DNA from: Erodium maritimum
Taxonomy: Eukaryota > Streptophyta > Magnoliopsida > Geraniales > Geraniaceae
Direction of reading: 5' to 3'
Assembly: GCA_963921825.1 (NCBI GenBank)
Contig: OY997588.1
Span: 58,102,803-58,166,802, forward strand
Length of the DNA stretch: 64,000 nt
The notes under the pieces were generated by a model. That model was not told where the DNA came from. It did not search any database and saw nothing but the letters and a program-made list of their open reading frames with translations. A program made the position numbers and the translations under genes. Shown in pieces: positions 45,230 through 56,652 of the stretch (positions are counted from its first letter, which is position 1; every line of letters starts with the position of its first letter).

Positions 45230-45900
45230 TTCAATACTGGAAAAAAGACCCTCAATATTAAGACAAAAACCCAAGCAAAGAAAACAAACTCGGGTACTGG
45301 AAAAAAAATTAATACTATGACACAATACGATACTAGTACAAAAGAAACCATAGTACTGGTATAAAAAACAGAGTAGTGGGACAAAAATCCCAGCAAGGAT
45401 AACAAACCGTAGTATTGAAAAAAAACAGTACTAGGACACAATACGGTATTAGTAGAGAAGAAACCATAGTACTGGCATAAAAAACAATGTGAAGACAAAA
45501 ACACCCCCAACAAGAAAAACAAACCCTGGTACTGGAAAAAATGTTGTAGGATTGAATACGGTACTAGTACAATAGAAACCATAGTACTGGGATAAAAAAA
45601 CATTACTAAGACAAAAAAAAAACCCCATAAAAGTAAACAAACCCTATTATTGGAGAAAAAGCCCGTACTAGAACACAATACGATACTAGTACAGAAGAAA
45701 CCATAGTATTGGGATAAAAAACAATACTAAGACAAAAACCCCAATAATGAAAACAAACCCTGGTTTAGCGGAACAAAAAAAAAACTAGTACTAGGACACC
45801 ATACAATACTAGTACAAAAGAAACCATAGTACCGGGAAAAAACACCCAGTACTAAGATAAAAACACACAAACACCCCATGTACCAGGTTAAATACCCAGG
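45230..45900. repeat. Tandem array of 115-123-bp units
   Basis: The marker GAAACCATAGTA recurs at about 45344, 45460, 45575, 45697 and 45820. Each unit also holds GGACACAATACGATACTAGT and CCAGTACT-like motifs in both orientations. The array lies directly downstream of the reverse-strand remnant at 45957-46590. This placement fits the subterminal repeats of a CACTA-type DNA transposon, but termini were not found. Confidence 0.8.
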
Positions 45901-45956
45901 ACTAGGATAGAAACCAGATCAAGTATGTCAAAACAAAAATTTACATCCAACTTTAA

Positions 45957-46590
45957 TTCAAAAATTTACATCCATTCCATCTCTGAGTAAGCCGACATAA
46001 TATTGTTCGTCACCCACTCCAGCATGTCCTCTACATCTTCATACACTGTCACTTCACATTTTTTATCTTCGTCTTCTTCTTCATTAGGGCCTTCCTTTCT
46101 GGAATCGTCTATGCCAACTTCTACATCTTCTTCTATTGACACTTTATATTGATTATTTGCACTTTGTTCTTTATATTTTTCATCTACATCTGTATTATTG
46201 ACACTTTATCTTCTACATTTTCTTCATCTTTTTTATGTGTTTCTTCTTCATCTTTCTTATTTTTAGCTTTTTCATCTTTTGTATCTTCCTTTTCTTGTGC
46301 ATCTTTTTTCTTTAACTTCTTCATCTTTGGTATCTTTTTCATCCTCTGCATCTTTCTTTTAGTTTCTTCATCCTTTTCATCTACATATTTTGCATCTCTT
46401 TTATCTTCAACTTCTTCATATTTTTTGTTATCTTTTTCATTTTTTTTCATCTTCAGCTTCTTTGTCTACATCTTCCTTTCTAGCTTTAGATATATCTATC
46501 TTCAAGCTTTTTAGTCTGTCAAAATATTCCTTTAGTTCTGTATTCAATGTTTTTATCTCATCCGTATAGCACTTTAGCCCGTCATTTCTT
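45957..46590 (-). pseudogene. Lys/Glu-rich coiled-coil coding remnant
   Basis: Reverse frames read DGLKCYTDEIKTLNTELKEY, FDRLKSLKIDISKARKEDVD, a frameshift in an A-run, then about 90 residues of Lys/Glu/Asp repeats (46184-46450). After another shift comes a coherent acidic end, DVEDMLEWVTNNIMSAYSEM, with stop near 45957. The composition predicts a highly charged coiled coil. No catalytic domain is present. The upstream part of the gene is cut by copia F at 46607. The subterminal-like array beside it suggests an accessory gene of a DNA transposon, but a diverged host gene is possible. Confidence 0.45.
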
Positions 46591-46606
46591 CCTTCAAGGT
46601 TTCAAG

Positions 46607-48642
46607 TGTTGGGCCTCGTTGGAGGGTATGAAAACATACTCGCAGCGAAAAATAACTAGACACCATGCCATAGAACACTACCAAATATTAGATACACAAG
46701 AGAATAAACAATATTGATGTCTCCTTACCAATTAGTTCAAAAACACAAGTGAAATGAAGAGAACGCCAAAGAAACTATGATTGGATTGAGTCTCCAAGAC
46801 ACCTACGTATTTTAGGATCAAAGCCACGTAGTTCTTCTTTAGATTTCTCAAGAACACGAATTTTGGAGAGAATTCCCCTCTTGGCCGAAACTAGAGAGAG
46901 TGGGTGTGAGGTTATGAACTATTCTTGTCTTCTGCTTTGTTATATTGAATAAGATGACTTAATCAATCAATATACACAATAACCATCAAGGACAAGTAAG
47001 GTGTGAAGTATGGTGTAAACTAAGACAAGTATGGTGCTAAGTATGGCTTGACAAGATGGCGTTAGGTGGTGAATCACCAACACCTTAATTCTTGTCTTGC
47101 TTACTTAGTACTAATTAATCAGGACTTGATTAATTAATTCCATGGGCCTCTTGGAACATGGCCCATGGCCATTCCCTAACGAGGTCCTGTGATGCGTTGA
47201 TTGCCCCCAAGCCTTCCATACCAGAAATGTCCAACATTATCCGATGTGATCAATCCCAAGACTCCAAGTCTTGACTTGATCCGTAAAGTCCTATTCACTT
47301 ATGGGCACATGACCCAAAACCTTGTTTTGGTCATGTCTAGATACAGCTCACTTTTGGCCATTATCAATAAATGTGTCAATGAGCTTCTTCCTCTGGTGTG
47401 ATCCTTAGATTTATGCATGTCAATAGATCAACGTAAAATTACATTTTACTTGATCTTACGTAAGTGGCATTTAACTAGACTTTAGTATTGCCTGACACTG
47501 CATAGTGAATCGACACCGTCGATTCTAACCTTTCTGTCGTCCCTGTCATTATCCTTTTATGGGTTATATACGTTCACCTACCCCATACTATACACGTTTA
47601 ACGGATAAATACCCCAAAGTTATTTCGTAACGAATACATACCCCGAACTAACATTTTGTAACAATATCCCCCCTCCCATCCATTTTTCAATCCATTTTTA
47701 TGGTTAGATTTAGGGTTGGAGAGTGATTTAAGGTTGAATTTAGGGTTGGAGTTGGTTTTAGGATTGTAATACTACGGATTGTTTCGGAATTTCGAAAAAA
47801 AGAACGGTAAATGGACGAAAAAATGGGGGATGTTGTTACACTTGTTATTTCGGGGTATGTATATGTTACTTGGGGTAGGTATCCGTTAAACGTGTATAGT
47901 TTGGGGTAGGTGAATGTAATTAACCCTCCTTTTATCACCGATATCCTGAATGAGATAAGGCATACAACAGTCATCCTTATTATTCTCAATCATTATTCCT
48001 TGGTATCTGAGATGATTGAATCTTTGATACCTAGTATCATGTGTATGGCGATGTTATTCTTTCAGTCATTCTCGATCAAGCGGTCGAGAACGGATATATT
48101 TCCCACATCGTAGTATGAAGGATAAATCCCTTAGTCGTCTTTCCTGTCACTCGTGCAGTCCATCCCCAAGCCAATCTTGGTCATCATGGAAGCCCTGATA
48201 CAGACAACGTTAGACTCAAGTCAAACTCAGTTGTTGATTGCATATCGATCACAAAAACTCCTTAGTCTAAGGATACAAGACAAGCTATGACACTGAATAC
48301 GTTCATGACTTAATCTATGTAACATATTCAGAGAGGGTCGTCCAATAACATGTCCCACATGATAACTATAATCAGACTCCAGAATCTCATTCATATGACT
48401 AATATAACGTAAGCCATAAAGAGCCATCTTTCATACTAGTTGCTTCTAGTGAAGCTTTGTTGACTAGGGACCCATCGAGTCTATCTCTATCTATGGCTCT
48501 ATTCGCATGGTAGGCATAGATCAGAACACACATCGACAAATTACTCCAACACATAAGTAATATAAAGCCGCTTTACTTTTATCGCTAACAATGATATATA
48601 CATTTGGATGTCTATGATTGAACTACGGGCACTAGGACCAAA
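46607..48642 (-). repeat. Copia F 3' LTR
   Basis: It aligns with both solo LTRs of the family along its length except for the 366-bp MITE at 47561-47926. The outer end has drifted (AGGACCAAAAA where the solos have CTAACA), so the boundary at about 48642 is approximate. Confidence 0.85.
47561..47926. mobile_element. Mutator-type MITE, 366 bp
   Basis: Terminal inverted repeats of roughly 110 bp begin GGGTTATATACGTTCACCTA at the left. The right end, read in reverse, begins GGGTTAATTACATTCACCTA. An exact 9-bp target duplication TCCTTTTAT (47552-47560 and 47927-47935) is the usual length for Mutator-superfamily transposases. No coding capacity. It is absent from the corresponding position of the solo LTRs and of the 5' LTR of the same element, which proves insertion. 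Confidence 0.92.
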
Positions 48643-48657
48643 AATATCCCACTTTCC

Positions 48658-50088
48658 CTAGTTCCAATATAAACTACAATATGTTCCCATTGACCTTACA
48701 TGCCTCTCATGTTTAGGAAACGATAGTGCCTTAGTCAACGGGTCGGCTACGTTATCATCAGTTGTAATATAGGAGATCTTCACATCCCCTCGGTTTAGTA
48801 TCTCTTTTATGAGGTGGTATCGCCGCCGTACATGAATGGATTTGTAATGCAACCTGGGCTCTTTAGTTTGCATATTAGCCCTTGTGTTCTCGCAAAATAG
48901 GTTCACCAGACTAGATGGGTTTTCTATTACACCCAACCCTACCGTGAACTTCCTAATCCACACAGCCTCCTTGGCTGCCTCTGCAGCCGCTATGTACTTT
49001 TCCTTTATCATGGAGTCAGCAACGGTGTCTTTCTTTACGCTCTTCCAGATGAAAGCTCTGCCATTCAGCGTGAACATATATCCTGACTGACTTCTAAAGT
49101 CATCTGGATCTGTTTGGAAACTACCGTCTACATATCCATTAACGAATAACTCATAATTATCTTTTCCCACGTACGCCAGAAACGCATCCTTACTTCTTCT
49201 CAAATATTTAAGAATCTCTTTGACCGTTATCCAGTGTTCCGTACCAAGGTTATACTGATGTCTGCTTGTACAGCTCAAGGCATATGAGACATCCGTTCTT
49301 GTGCATATCATTGCATACATGATAGGTCCTACCGATGAAGCGTATGGGCTTCACATCATCATTTTTAGCTCATCAGGTTTCGTAGGACACTAAGTCTTGC
49401 TAAGATGAACGTCATTATGTGCAGGTAAGAGTCCTTTCTTGGAATCAAGCATTGAGAACCTACTCAATACCTTGTTCACATAGGTGATTTGACTTAAACC
49501 CAAGAACCTCTTGGTGCGATCTCTATATATCTTAATCCCTAAGATATAAGCAACATCGCCTAAGTCCTTCATTGAGAAATACTTCCCTAACCAAGCTTTA
49601 GTCTCGAGCAAGGTTGGGATGTCGTTTTCAATTAGTAGTATGTCATCGACATATAGCACCAGAAAGGTAATCTTACTCCCGTTTGCCTTCTTGTAAACAC
49701 AAGGTTCATCCTCGTTCTTGATAAAGCCAAATCCAGTTACAGCTTAATCAAAACAAAGGTTCCAACTCCGAGAAGCTTGTTTAAATCCATAAATGGATTT
49801 CAACAACTTAAAAATATATCCCTTATTCTTCCGATCGACAAAACCTTTGGGTTGAGACATATACACGTCCTTCGAAAAATTTCCATTTAGAAAAGCGGTT
49901 TTGACATCCATTTCCCATATCTCGTAATCTCGATACATAACTACGAAAAGAAGAATCTGGATTGATTTGAACATAGACACTATGGAGAAGGTTTCCTCAC
50001 AGTCAATCCTTTTGATATGCCTATAACCTTTCGTCACTAGTCGGGCTTTGTAGGTACGTGGGTTGCCTTCCATGTCCATCTTCACCAT
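48658..50088 (-). pseudogene. Copia F reverse transcriptase and RNase H
   Basis: One reverse frame, interrupted by stops at 49744-49746, 49390-49392 and near 49350. Reverse transcriptase starts with YKARLVTKGY, then CEETFSIVSM, KTAFLNG, SIYGFKQASRSWN and the catalytic YVDDILL (about 49650). RNase H follows (VDGSFQTDPDD, WKSVKKDTVADS), ending in NVADPLTKAL. The RNase H TEAEY-type motif is altered to IKEKY. This would copy element RNA to DNA in the particle. Three stops and altered residues make it dead. Downstream is a short polypurine-like AGGGAAAGTGGGATA before the LTR. Confidence 0.9.
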
Positions 50089-50274
50089 GAAGATCCATTT
50101 GCATCTGATGGTTCTTACACCATCGATTGGATCAACCAGTTCTCAGACTTGGTTGTCCGACATGGATTGCATTTCCTCCCTCATGAATCCCATCCATAAC
50201 GCGGAGTCGGGTCCATCCACGGCTTCTTGAAATATAGTTGGATCATCTTGATACACCACAAGCTCTTCGTCACC

Positions 50275-51455
50275 TCATGACATAAAGTAGCCATATCTCG
50301 GAGGTGGACGACAAACCCTTTCAAATCGCCTTGGACCTTCTGGAATTGTTGCAGGAACAAGTCCTTGCTCTACGACCATCTCTGGCTCCTCTACAGGGTT
50401 GTCCAGTGGGTCAAATGGATTTGTACCATCCTGAATTTCTTCTATATGCATAGTACTCCCACTGACGTCTTTGGAAATAAACTCCATTTCCATAAAGACC
50501 ACATCACAAGTGACGAAAACCATGTTCTCGCTGAGGTTGTAGAAGTAGTATCCCCTTGTTTCTTTGCGATACCCAACATAGGTGCATTTATCAGATCTTT
50601 GTTCAAGCTTAGTAGGAACCAAACGTTTCACAAAATCCTCACAACCCCAAATATTTAAGAAGGACAAAACATTTTTCTTCCCGTGCTATTTCTCAATGAT
50701 GTCCCTTCCACAGCCTTCATCGGAGCCCGATTCAATATGAATGCTCCCGTCTGTAGAGCGTAACCCCAGAAAGAGATTGGGAGATCAGTACAACTGACCA
50801 TGGATCAGACCATATCCAATAATGTCTGACTCCTCCGTTCGGGCACATCGTTCATTTGTGGTGTCCTGGGAGGAGTCCATTTAGAGAGGATCCCACTCTC
50901 AGCTTGATGATCTAAAAAATCTATAGTCAAGATTCACATCTATCAATCGAATGAAATTCGAATGGACTAAAAAATCTACACTTGAAAAAAGCTGATATGC
51001 ATTTCTCGTTTATGTGGCCTAAACGACATTTCCATTATAGAATTTGGTTTAAACCGTCGGACTTAGACCTCTTGGTATTTACATTATATATAGAGCTTGA
51101 GGCATTGTTATCCATATCCAATATGTACAATCCTCCAATCATTTTGGCACTAGTATAAAATATATCATTGCATAAAATACTGAAAATCACATTTCCATTA
51201 TCAAACTTGTATCCTTCCTTGTCCAACAAAGAAATGGATACAATGTTCCTACTAAAAGTAGGAATGTAATATACATATGTTCAAAACAAAAACTAGCCCA
51301 CTTGGCAAAAGAAGAGTATTGGATCCTACATCAGTTGCTACAACTCTAGTCTTGTTGCTCACTCTAAGGTCCACCTCATCCTTCTTCAAGCTTCTCCTCC
51401 CTTCCAGCCATTGCACATTAGTACAAATGTGAGATTCAGCCCCAACATCCAACAC
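50275..51455 (-). pseudogene. Copia F protease and integrase remnants
   Basis: At 51455-51252 a protease start is visible, but the catalytic Asp-Thr-Gly is DVG (LDVGAESHICTNVQWLEG). The integrase core is mostly lost. Its third catalytic region survives near 50880 (WTPPRTPQMNDVPERRSQT), and the C-terminal region lies at 50275-50667 (WGCEDFVKRL, YVGYRKETRGYYFYNLSE), followed by a linker toward reverse transcriptase. Several frameshifts and deletions separate the pieces. Confidence 0.78.
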
Positions 51456-51499
51456 CCATGAATCTTTGGAAGTAGTGAGATTTATCTCTATAAAGAAAA

Positions 51500-52345
51500 T
51501 ACATGATGAAGACGTAGTCCCACCGGCCTTCTTTCAGATTTTCCAGACATTCTCGACATCCTTCCCTTTCCTTGAGGACTCCCCGGTCCTAGGAGGGTTA
51601 GGACGCTTCAGATTCCTTATCTTTCCTGTAAAATGCACAGGGGGCTTGCCCTTGCCACTAACAGTTCCCTTACTCTTCAAATTGTTTCCTTATCTGACCA
51701 TCATAAGATCCTTGGATCCCTGATTCTTGACGTTCTTTTTAGCAGTCACTAACATTTCATGCACCTCTGAAATGGTCTTGTCCATATCATGCATATGATA
51801 GGTTATGACGAATGTAACATATGAACGAGGAAGGGAACGCAGAACCACGTCCGTTTCCATCTCGTTTTTCAATCTTAAGATTTAGTCGCTTAAGATGTTC
51901 GAGATGCCCCTTCATCTTTAGGACATGAGGACCCACGGAGACTCCTGCTGACATTTTGCAGGAGAGAAGTTAATTAAGGACATTCTATCTCACGATACAT
52001 TCCCTTTCCTTGAACACACAATTTATGACCAACATCATATCATAAGGGTCATCAGAGTACTCCATGAACAGCTCTCGGAGATCAGAATCCATGTTCCCCA
52101 ACATAATACATGCCACATCTATAGAATCGCTAAGGTTCTTTTGGTATATATCCTTAACGGCCCTAGCGGCATTATTAGCTGGCTCCTCAGGGATAGCCTA
52201 GTCCAGGATATATTCTTTGCGTTCGAATTTGAGGACTATCCTCAAGTAACTATGCCAGTCCAAGTAGTTTGTCCCACTTAGCTTGACCCTATCTAGAATG
52301 GTTTTTAGCGACGAACTATTATTGTTCGCTGAAGTACTTTTCATT
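51500..52345 (-). pseudogene. Copia F gag
   Basis: Read from the ATG at 52345 the frame shows the copia gag N terminus (LKTILDRVKLSGTNYLDWHS, then LRIVLKFERKEYILD), a stop where Gln/Glu is expected, and further gag pieces (NLSDSIDVACIMLGNMDSDL). After a frameshift come LPRSYVTFVITYHMHDMDKT and LHEM-type helices near 51870-51690. The expected zinc knuckle region (about 51500-51600) is not recognisable. It would form the capsid. Confidence 0.8.
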
Positions 52346-53200
52346 TGGTCTACTCGAAAAACAAAATTCAATCAGTAAACTGAATAAAGTTTATGAAGAT
52401 CAAGTTTAAACATCAACCAATTGATTCTAAACCTTTAGAATCTAAAACCACGATCCTTTATTCACTCGATCACGTTGAACGAATGGTCACCACTTAATCG
52501 GGCTATGTAGGTAGGACCCCATCCAATCACATTCAAAGTGACTCTTGGATAAGGTATGTACTCATGTACACGGCTTACCCTATTTGATACCCTAGCTCAG
52601 ACCTAGTTGAGAATCGTAGTCGGGTCCACCAATTTTCAACTATGGCCCATGACTATATAGGTGTTCTGTTAAGGCGCAAGACACCCACATATGTCGTCCA
52701 AACTTACTGCCCCGTTTTTCCATGGATGCAATACTAAGGCACACGAAAACCATAAGACGGGTGTTATCAAACATCATCTAAATTTCTGATTGTAATTAAC
52801 AGCTAAGTTTCAAAAAAATTTAATGCTCGGTTTATCGAAACCAATCAAAATTGAAAATTTTGAACATTTGATTTTTTTAGTTCGTTAAGATGGTTCCAAA
52901 CTCGTCATGACTAGCAAAACGGTTTGGTTCGGCATATCTACCATCCAATGGTCATGCTCGGCTTAGCTCCGTCCAATGGAGCCCCATTCGGTCCCAGTTT
53001 CGGCTCCATGAGAATCCTGCTCCCGAGACCCGAAAAATCAAACTTTTTTCAAAAATTCCAGATTTGATATAATTTAAAAAAATTCATTTTTCAAGTAAAC
53101 AAACCCATAAACAAGAATTTAAAACATGTTATCAATCAATATGAAAATTCAAGTAAAACCGAAAACACAATTAAACTTTTATGAATCCCGGAGGTAGCAC

Positions 53201-53213
53201 GACTCAAATACCA
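53201..53213 (-). other. Degenerate tRNA-iMet primer site of copia F
   Basis: On the reverse strand TGGTATTTGAGTC follows the LTR end CCAACA after one base. Compared with TGGTATCAGAG, two bases are changed. Confidence 0.75.
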
Positions 53214-53214
53214 C

Positions 53215-54110
53215 TGTTGGATCTCGTTGGAGGGTATGAACAGATACTCGCAGTGGAAAATAACTCGATAACATGCCATTACACTACCAAATATTAGATA
53301 GACAAGACAATAAACAATATTGATGTCTCCTTACCAATTGGTTCAACAACACAAGTGAAATGAAGAGAACACCAAAGAAACGATGATCGGCTTGAGTCTC
53401 CAAGACACCTACGTATTGACTTGGAATTAAAGCCACATAGTTCTTCTTTAGATGACTAAAGAACACAAATTTTTGAGAGAATTCACCTCTTGGCCGAAAC
53501 ACGAGAAAGTGGGAGTGAGGTTATGCAATATTCTTGTCTTCTGTTTTGTTATAATGTAAGATGACTTTTTCTTTTTATCACCGATATCCTGATTGAGATA
53601 AGGCATAGAGCCACCATCCTTATTATTCTCAATCATTGGTCCTTGATATTTGAGATGAATGAATCTTTGATACCCAGTACCATGTGCATGACCATGCTAT
53701 TCTTTCAGTCACTCTCGATCAAGCGGCCGAGAACCGATATCTTTCCCGCACCATAGTATGAGGGATAAATCCATTAGCTGTCTTTCGTGTCACTCATGTA
53801 GTCCGTCCCCACGCCAGTTCTGGCCATTATGGAAGCCCTGTTACGGACAACGGTAGGATCATGTCAAACTCAGTTGTCCACTGCGTAGCAATCACAAAGA
53901 CTCTTTGGTCTAAGGATACATGACAAGCTACGACACTGAATATGTTCATGACTCAATCTATGGCAAATATTCCCGGCCGGTCATCCAATATCATGTCTCA
54001 TATGATATCTATGCTCAGACTCTGGAATCTCATTCCTATGACTAATAGAACGTAAGCCACAAAGAGTAATCTTTCATACTAGTCGCTTCTAGTGAAGCTT
54101 TGTTGACTAG
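53215..54110 (-). repeat. Copia F 5' LTR, truncated and internally deleted
   Basis: TGTTGGATCTCG at 53215 matches the other family members. Similarity jumps at about 53570 from the ATAAGATGACTT region straight to TTTATCACCGATATCC, losing roughly 600 bp of LTR (measured without the MITE), and ends at about 54110 (TTGTTGACTAG). Confidence 0.85.
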
Positions 54111-54483
54111 CGAAGAAGCCTCAGACGACACAACTCTTCACATGACTAGAGAATTACATTCTTCCGTTGATTGCCCCCCACCCCCAAATAGACTCCACAT
54201 TTTCCTCACTACTTCAACGCGCAACTCGTAATTCTGATGTCGGTGAGGAAGAACCAACATCGCTAGGAGGGAACGTTATATGTTCTCTTAGTGACTTATA
54301 TATTTTTGGATTCAAATATAGATATAGTTATTGTTCGATCATAGTTACTCAATATTTGAATAAAAATAAATTTAAAAAAGAACATTTCAGAAAGAGGTCT
54401 TGTTAAAGGGTTTGAGATCTAATGGTCACTGCTCCTGGGAAGCTTTGAATGGCGTTGTCTTGACCCTAGGATAGATGTGTATT
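54111..54483. other. Unassigned spacer
   Basis: No element end, coding remnant or repeat was recognised between the truncated copia LTR and the LINE tail at 54484. Confidence 0.5.
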
Positions 54484-56600
54484 CTTTTTTTTACTACGAG
54501 ACTTTATTACTTAATAATGAAACATGGTACCAGTAGAATAAGGGGAGTAGTCCCTCTAGAGAGAGACTATAGTTAATCTTCAAAAAGGGTCTAAGACATA
54601 GTTGGGATTTTGGTTTTGGAGCAAACAGTAAATGAAATAAAACGACAATTGAACTATAAAAGAAATCAATGACTAGAACAAGAACGAAAACCTAAGGACA
54701 AAACCATCTCCAACTTTTCTTGAACCCGACCACTGTGGCCTTAATACTAGTGTGATTTCCTAAAAAAAAACAATAAATTGCAGATGAATGCGCCTGGTAC
54801 AGCCAGCGATTGTGTGCGATACTGGAGGACCCCGAGAGCCAGGGGTGTTGTCAATCCTCCAAGACAGGCCATGGCCGAGAGGCCTATGTCCTTGCGTGGC
54901 TGTTTCCGAGCCCTCAATAGTTCACTTCTCCCAATAAGCTCTGATTGACCTCTCTCCAGATTACCGATAGGTCCTGTCGTAGGGTTAGACATGACGATAG
55001 TTTTCGCCAAAACATCCTTTGTCCCCCTAAAGGGGCATTTGAACCTGGTTGGGTTAGGGGTCCCAACATAGGCAAGCGACATAGACCAGACGATGGACCC
55101 CATTACGATTTTTGGTGTCTGAAGTGGGGAGAAACCTAGCAAACCCCAGGGGACGGACTCGAAGTTGGTGGCACCCACTCCAACGGCACCAACTTCCCAA
55201 TCTCTAGGGCACCATCCACGAAAAGAGACTTATAGTGCCTAGGGGCTCCTGGAAGTTCCAGAGCATAGCCAACAGCCGCATGGCCAATCCTACCGCAGTT
55301 GAAAAAAAACATGGGAACCCTTCATACTTGAGGGTGACCCAAAGTGGCTAAGGAAACTCCTGAAACCCAAGACCATCGTCCTCCGAAGGGTTTGGTTGAT
55401 AGTGTCCAAATCGTACGCGGACCTTTCCACCCTAGTAGAATCCCCACTTATCTACATGAACCTTCGCACATCCTCCCAACGTGTCACCCACCCTAGTACT
55501 GGTGGTAACCGTGGATATTGTCTGTTGAATTTCCTAGACCTAGGCCCATAGTAGAAGTCGGTCAAATCCTGGCCTAGGAGGCCTTCTAGTCCGAGTTTTG
55601 TTAGAATAAGAGTGTAGCAGCAGAAGCACCAAGGCTCACCTCGGCGGACAGTCTCCATCGTCACCTTGTTCGTAAAATAAAACACTCAGAACCCTAGAGA
55701 AAGATCTTTGATAACTAATCCCTCCACCGTAGATCCTCACCCGCGAAGAATAATACTCATTACAAAGTCCCTAATATGCGGTCGAGGAGAGAGGAATATC
55801 CCTACCAAACCGAAGTGCATGCATACCGGAGAAGGCAGTTGTGATGCCGGGACTCAGAATATAGCATCCTCATCCGACAATGGTATGCATGTCTCCAATG
55901 AGGTACCGATATCATCCAATAATGGTAACGTAGCCGTCACTAGTGGTGGCATGCTCCCCAATATAGACAACGATCCCCGTCCTAATGGTGATCGGCTTGC
56001 CTCCGCCCTAGGTGGCACCTCCTGATGATGAGGTCTTGTGCTAGAGAAGGGTAGTAGGGGTGGAGTTGGCACAATTCCTAGTGTTGCGTCTGTGGCTGCA
56101 TCTATCAACAAGAGGGCCCCTTGGGCTAGGGTTTCTCCTACAGAGAGTTGGTTTCCTAAGCCATATACCCCCGCACTCTTGGTAATATCGTCTTGGATAG
56201 AATCCTTAGTAAGCCTGGGAGAATAACATCAAGGGAAGGGCTTCCAATGAAGGAGGGGTTACGGCCTGCCCAGTCTCAGAGGAGGAAGCGGGAGGCATCA
56301 TCGTAAGAGCCACAAACAACGTATTGAATAAAGTCATTGGTAGGAGAGACGTCGTGGGAGGGGATGCGCAACATGTATAAGGTTTTAAAAGAGGGCTAGA
56401 AGTAGCGTCGGAAGGGTGCCCCAGACCCCAAACCCATCGAACATGGAAAAGTCGTTGGTGATAACTACCTGGGCTTTCTCGGGGCATGCTTGGGAGCAGA
56501 CGACAGCATGGAAGGGTTAGAGGAAGGCACGGGGATGGAGGAGGAGGATAGTGAGAACTCCATTAGAGTATCAAAAAAAGAGTAACTAGGGTTTCCTACC
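54484..56600 (-). mobile_element. LINE fragment with degraded DUF4283/CCHC ORF1 (vi)
   Basis: On the reverse strand the unit ends in an A-run (54484-54492) behind a TTATTAAGTAATAAAGTC tail and a hairpin at 54548-54569. Upstream frames carry a DUF4283-like block (TNKVTMETVRRGEPWCFCCY, 55452-55685), a worn zinc knuckle (NCGRIGHAAVGY near 55290) and a Gly/Arg-rich C-terminal frame (54747-55178, WGLLGFSP). The N-terminal region to about 56600 is Ser/Pro-rich and broken. No ORF2. I could not find a TSD. Same architecture as 19298-20927. Confidence 0.6.
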
Positions 56601-56652
56601 ATCAATTGTAAAATTAGAATAGTTGTGCGATAATTGAAAGTGTGCATTTTAT

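Larger units (their letters stand above)
46607..54110 (-). mobile_element. Decayed Ty1/copia element F, reverse strand
   Basis: The 3' LTR lies at 46607-48642 (TGTTGGGCCTCG at the left edge), the coding region at 48658-52345, the primer site at 53201-53213 and a truncated 5' LTR at 53215-54110. The 5' LTR lacks its first part (no match beyond 54110) and about 1 kb of the middle. The 5-bp flank TCAAG at 46602-46606 has no partner, because the right end is missing. This is the only copy of the family here that keeps internal sequence; 4890-6646 and 20928-22614 are its solo LTRs. The 3' LTR also holds a Mutator-type MITE. Confidence 0.9.

Noticed and set aside
45211-45678. Phe/Val-rich 155-codon reverse frame
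   Set aside because: It is a by-product of the 115-123-bp tandem array, with AAA/TTT runs giving Phe/Lys.
46149-46514. Forward-strand Ser/Phe-rich membrane-like frame
   Set aside because: It is the complement of a GAA/AAG-rich coding remnant on the reverse strand, whose continuation into a coherent acidic C terminus is more convincing.
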